From IMG/VR virus record IMGVR_UViG_3300017917_002114, positions 1 through 20,021 of that record: DNA of 20,021 bases; one strand, written 5' to 3'. Each line of letters starts with the position of its first letter. Position 1 is the stretch's first letter. Under the pieces are notes generated by a model that was not told the DNA's origin, ran no database searches, and saw nothing but the letters and a program-made list of their open reading frames with translations. Made by a program: the position numbers and the translations under genes. Below, piece by piece: positions 6,484 through 12,918 of the stretch. The stretch is from a virus.

Positions 6484-9400
6484 TTATCTTCCAGCTGCAA
6501 TGTCACCAGTATTCTTCAATCTTAATGGAATATATATAAATTCAACAGATTTAACTGGTTCAATTGCTATATCAACGTATAGCTCATTTCTATCTATTCT
6601 AGAAGGAGTATTATTTGACTCATCGCAGACTACGATAAAGTCGTATAGAGCTCTTTGACCTACTAATTCTAGCAATAGACTTTCAGCTGATTGTTTAATT
6701 TCGTTTCTTGTAATTCTATCGTTAGGTTCAAACAAGAATGGACGAGCTAACAAATCTAACTGACGTCTTAGATATGCTACTAATCTAGAAACATTAATTC
6801 TATCTAAGCTACTAGCATTCTTGGCACGAGTTTTTTGTCCAAACAATACAATACCTGCACCGGGTAATGTAGCTACAGGATTAATTTTTACATCTTGTAA
6901 TACATCACGTAAGTTTTGTGGTAGTGGGCTTTGTTGGAACTCGCCGTCTTTTAAGTAACCTACAGCAGTTACATTATCTACACCACCGCGTCTTGTTCCT
7001 GCTGGTGCAAACCATGGATAACTTCTTTGATCACTAACTGCAAATGTTCTTAAGATCATATGACTTGCAGGTACCATAATTGTATTACCCGTGTTGTCTG
7101 TAGTTAGTCCGCTTGGATAGAACATACCCATGTATTCATCGTAGCTTACACTGCCTGTATCATCGTTATCTAATGCAGTTGTGCTAGAACCCCATGCTCT
7201 TAGATCTGTTCCATTTGATGCCAATCTCATTGGTGTGTCACCGACAACAAATGCTGTTAATCCACGGCTGGTGTTTAGCCCAATCATATTTTGAATAGCT
7301 TCAGGATAACCTGGGCAAGCAATCAAGTTCAATACAAGAGTATCTGTATCTCTAATAGATTGATTTGTATCAATTAATGCTTTTAGAGCTTTAACTACAT
7401 AACCTCTTTGAGCAACCCTGCCAAACTTACCGCTGCCGTCTGCATTGTTACCTGTAGCATTAACCCAACGTGCAGTTGCATATTTGGTTTGACCTGTGCT
7501 ACCGTCCATGATCTCATTATTAAATCTCTTATTTTGACCACTGTTTGCTGTAATATCGATAGCATCTGTCTTATACATCTTAACATTGTTGCCACTACGA
7601 CGTGTATTCCATAGTCTCATGCCCTGTGGATACAATGTTGGATCTGGAGCGTCTGCATCTAAGAAATTGCTGGTTAACAAATCTTTTATAGTAGCAGAAG
7701 AACTAGTAGTTCCAGTTAATCCCCAACGTGCGTCAGCAAATAACCAACCAGATGGGCTAGTATTATCTGCTAGATCTTGCTTGACCCATTTAATTTGAGC
7801 CGAACTCCATACATAGATATTCTTACCATAGTTTTCACTACTAGAGCTATCAATCCAGATATCCCCGTCAACTAGTGCTGTTCCGTCGCTCTGTCCTGTG
7901 TCTTTGTCAGGGGCAGTGGCTTTGATAATAGGACCAGCTGGGCTAGTGTTAGGATATACATTTTGATAACCTACCCATGTTGTTCCGTTATGAACTAAAA
8001 TATCTACTTCGTCAGTAATACTAGAATACCATAATGTTCCATTAGCAGGTGTAGTACTTGGTGCGCTGTTTGATGCTACCACAGAAGTAGTTAGCAGTTC
8101 GACAGGTTTCCAGTTACTAGCTCTTAAAGGATATGTTGCAAATGTGCCTGTAGGATACAAATTGCTGGTATAAGTTTGTAAACTAGCATTATAGAAACCT
8201 ACTAATTCTAAAGGAGCATTAGCACCATCTGTTAGATAGATATCTCCGCCTAGCTTATGTCCTAGTGTTAGAACCCTAGTTGCAGGATCAAATGTTGCTG
8301 TAACATTGGTTAAACCGGCAGCACTAACGGCCGCTGCAAATCCAGCAACAGAACTTGTAGTAATTGTTACAGTTTTTGCAGAAGCTAATCCAGGATTATT
8401 TGCTAATGTTTCTGCTACAACAAATGTGCTCCCTGGAGTAAATGTTGTAGAAGTAGAAACTGTAGTTGCAATAGTTGTTGGACTAGAAGTTGTTCTTCTA
8501 AATACTTTAAATTCTGCTGTTGCAGGAGTATTAGGAGCAGCACCAACACCTTCGTCTGGGTTACTTTCTACAAATATTCTACCTGCAGGAATATTAGTTC
8601 CGCCTGTAGTATCTAATCCTGCAATAGCTGCCTGTGTGGTTGCATAGATAGGAGCAGACACTGTATCCCAAGTTTGTGTGCTACCGTTGTAATATTTTAC
8701 AATCCATTCTGCGCCCGAATTAGGTTTTGTTGTTTTAATATAAACGCTACCTGTTGCTACACCCTGTGTGGCATACTGCGGGAATTGATAATGTGGAGCA
8801 ATGGTTAACTTAACAGGACCGTATGTTCCGGCAGTTAATCCTAAAGTTGCTAGTGTACCAGCAGTTACGTTAGCTAAAATTACTCTACCATCCTGTGGTG
8901 CAAGTAGATTAGATTGTGCGGTAGCATCTGCAAAGATAGCTACTTTACCATCGATGTTTTTAGCTCCAATGCCTAACTGAGGCATCTGTGTATTAATTGC
9001 TTGACAAATTCCGTTAACAGATACATCTACAAAAGTAATTTCAACACCGTTGATAGTAATTTTACTATTAACTGCAACAGCAGTTGGTGTTCCTATAACA
9101 ACTGGCCAGCTAGTCTGCCAGCAGTTAGATGTAAATGTAGGTGCTACAATAGGTGCTCCAAAATTGCTTTGGATGCTAGTACCAACTTTTACCCATACAT
9201 TATCTGCATTCTTAAAGAAAATAGCATTGTCATTTTGAGAAGTTATATAAACTGCATAATCCCCTATGCTGCCAATACTTGACAAAGGAGCATTATTAAG
9301 ACTTGCTACATCTTTATTTGTATCATTAATAATTAAAGGAGTTTTGTTAATAAAAACTTTATTAGTGGCGTCCCACTCTCCGATACCAAACTTAGAATTT

Positions 9401-9819
9401 GCAGTATCTAACCAGTAAGTGCCTGAAGCAGGTTTTCCTTTTGGTTCAGATGCTGTAGGTTTTAATTCATCTAAGTCAACATCTGCTCTAACAACATACG
9501 CTCTTGAGCTTACACCTAAAACACTGTATGCGGCCTGTAAACCGTATTCATTCAATTCGCCGCCGTGTACTGGGTTAGAATTAGAATCAGTATAAAATAA
9601 AGGTGTACCAAACGTATCTGTTAGATCACGCTGGCTGGTTATCGTATAAACTTTGCCTACATTGCCAGGTAATGTACCAGCTGCGATACCGGTTCCAGAT
9701 GCATTATTTTTATTGGCTTTTGTTGCTACAAAAATTAAAGGTACAGTTCCAGGAGCGGCGGTTGTATAAAAACTCTCGTCTATAACTGTTACTTGTACTC
9801 CGGGTGAATTCAATGCCAT
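6484..9819 (-). CDS. 18: Tail sheath protein gp18, greatly extended
   Basis: Contractile sheath subunit. The N-terminal sheath signature is clear (MALNSPGVQVTVIDES, GTVPLIFVATKANK, SSRAYVVRADV), as is the C-terminal half from about residue 686: GMRLWNTRRSGNNVKMY, RRGGVDNVTAVGYL, LRRQLDLLARPFLFEPND and the closing VDIAIEPVKSVEFIYIPL. At 1111 aa it far exceeds T4 gp18 (659 aa). The extra length lies roughly between residues 120 and 686 and consists of Thr/Ser/Ala/Gly-rich beta domains: one resembles secreted/flagellar-type insert domains (ITINGVEITFVDV through LATLGLTAGTY), and others follow a G-x-x-W/Y ... W-V pattern (GTLWYSS, GDIWIDSSSS). These inserts would project from the tail surface. 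AAGGAG (9829-9834) lies 9 nt from the ATG, with a late-promoter-like box upstream. The frame is unbroken. Confidence 0.95.
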   Translation of the reverse strand: MALNSPGVQVTVIDESFYTTAAPGTVPLIFVATKANKNNASGTGIAAGTLPGNVGKVYTITSQRDLTDTFGTPLFYTDSNSNPVHGGELNEYGLQAAYSVLGVSSRAYVVRADVDLDELKPTASEPKGKPASGTYWLDTANSKFGIGEWDATNKVFINKTPLIINDTNKDVASLNNAPLSSIGSIGDYAVYITSQNDNAIFFKNADNVWVKVGTSIQSNFGAPIVAPTFTSNCWQTSWPVVIGTPTAVAVNSKITINGVEITFVDVSVNGICQAINTQMPQLGIGAKNIDGKVAIFADATAQSNLLAPQDGRVILANVTAGTLATLGLTAGTYGPVKLTIAPHYQFPQYATQGVATGSVYIKTTKPNSGAEWIVKYYNGSTQTWDTVSAPIYATTQAAIAGLDTTGGTNIPAGRIFVESNPDEGVGAAPNTPATAEFKVFRRTTSSPTTIATTVSTSTTFTPGSTFVVAETLANNPGLASAKTVTITTSSVAGFAAAVSAAGLTNVTATFDPATRVLTLGHKLGGDIYLTDGANAPLELVGFYNASLQTYTSNLYPTGTFATYPLRASNWKPVELLTTSVVASNSAPSTTPANGTLWYSSITDEVDILVHNGTTWVGYQNVYPNTSPAGPIIKATAPDKDTGQSDGTALVDGDIWIDSSSSENYGKNIYVWSSAQIKWVKQDLADNTSPSGWLFADARWGLTGTTSSSATIKDLLTSNFLDADAPDPTLYPQGMRLWNTRRSGNNVKMYKTDAIDITANSGQNKRFNNEIMDGSTGQTKYATARWVNATGNNADGSGKFGRVAQRGYVVKALKALIDTNQSIRDTDTLVLNLIACPGYPEAIQNMIGLNTSRGLTAFVVGDTPMRLASNGTDLRAWGSSTTALDNDDTGSVSYDEYMGMFYPSGLTTDNTGNTIMVPASHMILRTFAVSDQRSYPWFAPAGTRRGGVDNVTAVGYLKDGEFQQSPLPQNLRDVLQDVKINPVATLPGAGIVLFGQKTRAKNASSLDRINVSRLVAYLRRQLDLLARPFLFEPNDRITRNEIKQSAESLLLELVGQRALYDFIVVCDESNNTPSRIDRNELYVDIAIEPVKSVEFIYIPLRLKNTGDIAAGR

Positions 9820-9850
9820 TTTCCAAATCTCCTTAATGGATTCTTTGTTT

Positions 9851-9858
9851 TATTTATT
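9851..9858 (-). promoter_or_regulatory. Late-promoter-like box (AATAAATA) of gp18
   Basis: The minus strand reads AATAAATA, 7/8 to TATAAATA, 31 nt before the gp18 ATG. It would give a normal leader of about 25 nt carrying the AAGGAG ribosome site. It serves as the conventional comparison for the promoter boxes that abut start codons elsewhere in the window. Confidence 0.65.
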
Positions 9859-9880
9859 GAATTCTCGGGTTTTTTAACTT

Positions 9881-9888
9881 GTTAAATA
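9881..9888 (+). promoter_or_regulatory. Possible late promoter box (GTTAAATA) of the HNH-like gene
   Basis: GTTAAATA matches 6/8 of the T4 late consensus and lies 30 nt before the plus-strand ATG at 9919, leaving space for AAAAGGG (9906-9912). It overlaps a short palindrome TTTAAC-TT-GTTAAA. It is only 22 nt from the gp18 box, so this 99-nt region looks like a divergent late promoter pair. The match is weak. Confidence 0.35.
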
Positions 9889-9918
9889 AGCTACAAAGGG
9901 ACCATAAAAGGGCGTGAT

Positions 9919-10254
9919 ATGCGTGATCTTTGCAAAGTTTGTAGGAAAAGACCGGTAGCTATCAACTATAAAAAAGAAGATAGAGTATTTTACAGATCAA
10001 AATGTGATCATTGTAGTCGGGGAAGTAAAGATGGCCAGCCTAAGTGGTATAAAGCCGGATATAGGATATCAAATAAATGTGATAAATGTGGATACACTAG
10101 CAGGTACAAAGATCAATTCAATGTATATCACATAGACGGTAACCAAGACAATTGCAAACACACTAATTTAAAAACAGTCTGTGCTAACTGTCAAAGAATT
10201 TTACATATTCTTAAGCTGCCTTGGCGACAGGGCGATCTGACACCAGATTTTTAA
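9919..10254 (+). CDS. HNH-endonuclease-like zinc-ribbon protein (111 aa)
   Basis: Small basic protein with paired CxxC motifs. C5/C8 with C29/C32 form a first zinc ribbon; C54/C57 with C88/C91 frame a beta-beta-metal element containing VYHIDGN (His71, Asp73, Asn75) and NLKTVC (Asn83). This is the HNH layout H-x-D-G-x-x-x-N...N-L-x-x-x-C. However, the position after the last CxxC that is usually His is Gln92 (CANCQ), so nuclease activity is uncertain. It starts at ATG 9919 behind AAAAGGG. It is the only plus-strand gene among minus-strand neighbours, diverges from gp18, and its last 44 bases overlap the 3' end of gp1 convergently. A free-standing HNH (homing-type or packaging-associated) protein or a DNA-binding regulator are both possible. 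Confidence 0.8.
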   Translation: MRDLCKVCRKRPVAINYKKEDRVFYRSKCDHCSRGSKDGQPKWYKAGYRISNKCDKCGYTSRYKDQFNVYHIDGNQDNCKHTNLKTVCANCQRILHILKLPWRQGDLTPDF

Positions 10255-10864
10255 GTTGTTCAAATAAATGATCAATGGTGCCATTATTATCAATTTCATA
10301 ATCGAACTTTGCACCCACCCATGCTGTTTCGCTGGCATGGATTCCTAATCGTTCTAGTCTAGATCTACTAGTGGCCCAAGAAAGATTACGATCGCCTTCA
10401 TTAAAATTAACAGCATCTTGATACCATTCGGGTTCTGGGCCTCTTTTAACACGTACAACTAATCCGCCAGCATTATGAATAGCTTTAATTTCGTTGGGAA
10501 ATCTTACATCACTGATAACAATATTATCGCCGGTCTTACGCATTTTGTTTTCTAAACTAGCAATCCAGATATCATCATGGAACCGATTACGCAATACATC
10601 TGTACCCCAATATTGCAGAACCCACCGAGGTGTAAGGTTAGGCATTTCTAATCTTTCTGCCCACCACTCGTCAACTTGTTCACGCCATTCTCGAGCTTCT
10701 TTTGTACGGCCTTCCAACAGAACGCGGTCCCAACCAAATACGGCTGCGACCGCGTCTTTAAGTGTATTAGCAAATGAGTCTCTACGGAATTCGTGAAAGT
10801 TAACCAAATAATCTGCGGCTGTATCCTTGCCCGATCCAATAAAACCAACAAAGCCAATAATCAT
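10211..10864 (-). CDS. 1: Deoxynucleoside monophosphate kinase, T4 gp1-like
   Basis: Phosphorylates dNMPs to dNDPs in phage DNA precursor synthesis, in the cytoplasm. The P-loop is GFIGSGKDT at 7-15 (Lys13, followed by Asp14-Thr15), the form typical of the dNMP kinase family. Other signatures are RDSFANTLKDAV, the Trp-rich segment EWREQVDEWWAERL, TPRWVLQYWGTDVLR (the RxxLQxxGTD motif) and VISDVRFPNE around 117-126. It is 217 aa (T4 gp1 241 aa). An AGGAGA ribosome site lies in the loop of a hairpin that pairs the first two bases of the ATG. The gene lies 57 nt after gp13 and its 3' end overlaps the HNH-like gene by 44 nt on the opposite strand. Confidence 0.93.
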   Translation of the reverse strand: MIIGFVGFIGSGKDTAADYLVNFHEFRRDSFANTLKDAVAAVFGWDRVLLEGRTKEAREWREQVDEWWAERLEMPNLTPRWVLQYWGTDVLRNRFHDDIWIASLENKMRKTGDNIVISDVRFPNEIKAIHNAGGLVVRVKRGPEPEWYQDAVNFNEGDRNLSWATSRSRLERLGIHASETAWVGAKFDYEIDNNGTIDHLFEQLKNLVSDRPVAKAA

Positions 10865-10884
10865 AGTATCTCCTGGGATACTAT
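10863..10884 (-). promoter_or_regulatory. RNA hairpin over the gp1 start site
   Basis: Perfect 8-bp inverted repeat (10863-10870 with 10877-10884) with a 6-nt loop. In the gp1 mRNA the loop carries CCAGGA of the Shine-Dalgarno, and the 3' arm includes the first two bases (AU) of the start codon. It may restrain gp1 translation, comparable in principle to T4 hairpins that occlude ribosome sites (genes e, soc, 49). Regulation is inferred. Confidence 0.6.
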
Positions 10885-10898
10885 AATTTACTATAATT
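10879..10898. repeat. Tandem 10-bp direct repeat upstream of gp1
   Basis: Two exact adjacent copies of TACTATAATT (plus strand; AATTATAGTA on the minus strand) lie in the 57-nt gap between gp13 and gp1, the first partly inside the start-site hairpin. Each copy holds a TATAGTA element, so it could act as an early -10-like site or a binding site; it could also be chance in AT-rich DNA. Confidence 0.6.
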
Positions 10899-10921
10899 AG
10901 GTATAAATGTCTATATTTTTT

Positions 10922-11680
10922 TTAGCCAATTACAAATGTTAACGGTTTGCCGCCATCTTTGTAATTGATTAGATCCATCTCTAGAGCTTCTATTTCGGCT
11001 TTGCCTTCGGCTTTGAGTGAAGTACCATTTAAACTTGTACCTCCCTGGGGGCTAGCGATAGTTGCAAATTTTTCACGGGCTTCGCCTAGCATGATTTTGC
11101 AGGTTGCTAGGGCATAATCTTTAAGCCATTGTCCTGAATAGGTATCCTGTAATAAATTAAAATCAGGCCTATAATTATATAACCAAAGTAGAACTTCTTC
11201 TTCCCCTCTAGGACGTTGCATTATTGTTAATTTTTTAGAAGTAGAATTCCATGTAAAATTAATGTCGCTACCAAACATTTTTCCTACTTGTTTTTGATAG
11301 CTAGCAAATGCATAGTAAGTAGCCAAACCGCCCATATTGCTAGAGCTTAAAAGATAAGTGTTTGTATAGGCTAAATTAAAAGGCTCAAAAACAGTTCCAC
11401 CTTCGCCGCCGCCGGACCTAGAACCTATAGTCCTGCGTAAAATTTGCCTAACTTCCATGACTTCGTGGCTCAGAGTGTACTCGTTTACATCTTGAGAAAA
11501 TGTTAAAAAACCAAAACTTTCTTCTGTAGCCGCAGAGCTACGCTGTCTAAATTTACCTAAAGCTCTATCTATTGCTATAGTATAATGTTTAGGATCAAGT
11601 TCAATGTCAATCATTCCATCGCCTAGCATGGCTTTGATATAATCGACGACTAGTTCTCGTTGTTGTATAGTATCACTCAT
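10922..11680 (-). CDS. 13: Neck protein gp13
   Basis: Head-to-tail connector protein that, with gp14, seals filled heads and forms the neck to which the tail attaches. Features shared with T4 gp13 are the N-terminal helix with IDIELDPKHYTIAIDRALGKF (T4: VELTPDQIYDCIQRALELY), VMEVRQILRRTIGS, a middle segment predicting FNSxxxKLxxM-like strands (FTWNSTSKKLTIM), and the strongly conserved C-terminal part WLKDYALATCKIMLG ... GTSLNGTSL ... EIEALEMDL ending in FVIG (T4 ends GILVG). It is 252 aa (T4 309). It diverges from gp14, with only 29 nt between the two start codons. No Shine-Dalgarno precedes the ATG; a late-promoter-like box lies 5 nt upstream. gp1 lies downstream in the same direction. Confidence 0.9.
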   Translation of the reverse strand: MSDTIQQRELVVDYIKAMLGDGMIDIELDPKHYTIAIDRALGKFRQRSSAATEESFGFLTFSQDVNEYTLSHEVMEVRQILRRTIGSRSGGGEGGTVFEPFNLAYTNTYLLSSSNMGGLATYYAFASYQKQVGKMFGSDINFTWNSTSKKLTIMQRPRGEEEVLLWLYNYRPDFNLLQDTYSGQWLKDYALATCKIMLGEAREKFATIASPQGGTSLNGTSLKAEGKAEIEALEMDLINYKDGGKPLTFVIG

Positions 11681-11685
11681 AATGA

Positions 11686-11693
11686 TATTTAGC
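11686..11693 (-). promoter_or_regulatory. Late-promoter-like box (GCTAAATA) of gp13
   Basis: The minus strand reads GCTAAATA, 6/8 to the T4 late consensus with the TAAATA core intact. It is followed by 5 nt (TCATT) and the gp13 ATG. It lies back to back, one base apart, with the plus-strand box of gp14. There is no ribosome site between box and ATG. Confidence 0.5.
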
Positions 11694-11694
11694 C

Positions 11695-11702
11695 AATAAA
11701 TA
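11695..11702 (+). promoter_or_regulatory. Late-promoter-like box (AATAAATA) of gp14
   Basis: AATAAATA (7/8 to TATAAATA) on the plus strand ends 7 nt before the gp14 ATG at 11710. The whole intergenic space to gp13 is 29 nt, so transcription from here would yield an almost leaderless gp14 mRNA. Inferred from motif and geometry. Confidence 0.6.
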
Positions 11703-11709
11703 CATCACT

Positions 11710-12918
11710 ATGCCAAGACTCTCCCTGTACCGCCCAGAAAAGGGCAATGATTTTAAATTTATCGATCGTGCTATAAACGAGCAGTTTCAAGTTGGCGGAA
11801 CTGATGTGTTTATTCATAAGTATCTAGGCCCCGTAAATCCTGCAGAGGGCGAATCTACGCCCGGTATTCCTAACAATACTAACCCTATTGGAGAATTAGG
11901 TATACAAGATTTGATTTTCATGGAAAACAGAGATAGACACTACGATTCCGATGTTTATCAAATTCGAGGCATTTATACTATGCAGGATATAGATTTTAAT
12001 CTAAGCCAATTTGGATTATTTCTGCAAAACGATAATGTTATGATAACTTTTCACCTAAGAGCAACTATAGATACACTAGGTAGAAAAATTATGCCAGGAG
12101 ATGTGTTTGAACTTCCTCACTTAAAAGATGAATATGCCTTAGACGATAGTATGGTTGCTCTAAAAAGATTTTATGTTGTCACAGATGTTAGCAGAGCAGC
12201 CACCGGATTCAGTCAAACTTGGTATCCTCACTTATTAAGAGCAAAATGCGAACCCTTGGTAGATAGTCAAGAATTTAAAGAAATATTAGATGCTCCTGCA
12301 GGAGACGGTAATAAAACGCTTAGAGATGTGTTAAGTGTGTATAACAAGAGTTTAGACATTACCAAATCTATAGTAGAACAAGCTGAGATCGATGCTCCAC
12401 TTAGTGGTTATAATAATATTAATTTGTTCACGATACCATTAGATGAAAATGGGCTAGTAAAATATGTTGATGCTAGTAATACAGAAATTACAGTAGACTC
12501 AGTTACTACTGGCACTATTGATGCTACTACAGTTTTAGGAACTCCTGAGAAAAATATCTATGTAGGTTATCTTACAGATGACGGAGTTCCACCAAATGGG
12601 GCTCCATATAGTTTTGGTATAAGTTTTCCTTTGGCTCCTACACAGGGACAATTTCATCTAAGAACAGATTACTTTCCTAATAGACTATTTAGATGGGATG
12701 GCTCTAAATGGATCAAGTTTGAAGATAATGTTCGAATGACTATAAATCAATTAGGAACAGATGCTACAGCAACCGGCGAAAGATATGATGGAAAACCTGT
12801 AAGGCTGACACAGAGAGGTACCTTTGTTAACAATGATACTACTGCAACTATTGGAGGAAAAATTGTACCTCAGAAACAGGCTCTATCTAAAATTTTAAAA
12901 CCACAGGCGGATAATTAA
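11710..12918 (+). CDS. 14: Neck protein gp14, with C-terminal extension
   Basis: Neck component acting with gp13 in head-tail joining. The N-terminus MPRLSLYRPEKGNDFKF and the core (GGTDVFIHKYLGP, IQDLIFMENRDRHYDSDVY, FNLSQFGLFLQ, MPGDVFELPHLKDEYALDD, LKRFYVVTDVS, FSQTWYPHLLRAKCEPLVDSQEF) match the gp14 type seen in marine T4-like phages as I recall them. T4 gp14 (256 aa) shares the general outline (MQVQDEVTLSIN..., GDLIYFP). Here the protein is 402 aa: residues about 290-360 form an added beta module (GQFHLRTDYFPNRLFRWDGSKWIKF) and the Lys-rich tail may be flexible. No Shine-Dalgarno is seen; a late-promoter-like box abuts the ATG. Its stop overlaps the gp15 ATG by one base (TAATG). Confidence 0.88.
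   Translation: MPRLSLYRPEKGNDFKFIDRAINEQFQVGGTDVFIHKYLGPVNPAEGESTPGIPNNTNPIGELGIQDLIFMENRDRHYDSDVYQIRGIYTMQDIDFNLSQFGLFLQNDNVMITFHLRATIDTLGRKIMPGDVFELPHLKDEYALDDSMVALKRFYVVTDVSRAATGFSQTWYPHLLRAKCEPLVDSQEFKEILDAPAGDGNKTLRDVLSVYNKSLDITKSIVEQAEIDAPLSGYNNINLFTIPLDENGLVKYVDASNTEITVDSVTTGTIDATTVLGTPEKNIYVGYLTDDGVPPNGAPYSFGISFPLAPTQGQFHLRTDYFPNRLFRWDGSKWIKFEDNVRMTINQLGTDATATGERYDGKPVRLTQRGTFVNNDTTATIGGKIVPQKQALSKILKPQADN

Noticed and set aside
8306-8647. 113-aa plus-strand ORF inside gp18
   Set aside because: It is the complementary-strand shadow of a Thr/Ala/Val-rich sheath insert; no ribosome site and no recognisable domain.
9873-9886. Palindrome TTTAAC-TT-GTTAAA between gp18 and the HNH-like gene as a terminator or operator
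   Set aside because: The stem is six mostly A-T pairs with a 2-nt loop, too weak for a terminator, and there is no second copy to support an operator.
10902-10909. Plus-strand TATAAATG, 7/8 to the late consensus
   Set aside because: It points antisense into gp13 with no gene in that direction for 800 nt, in very AT-rich intergenic DNA; likely chance.
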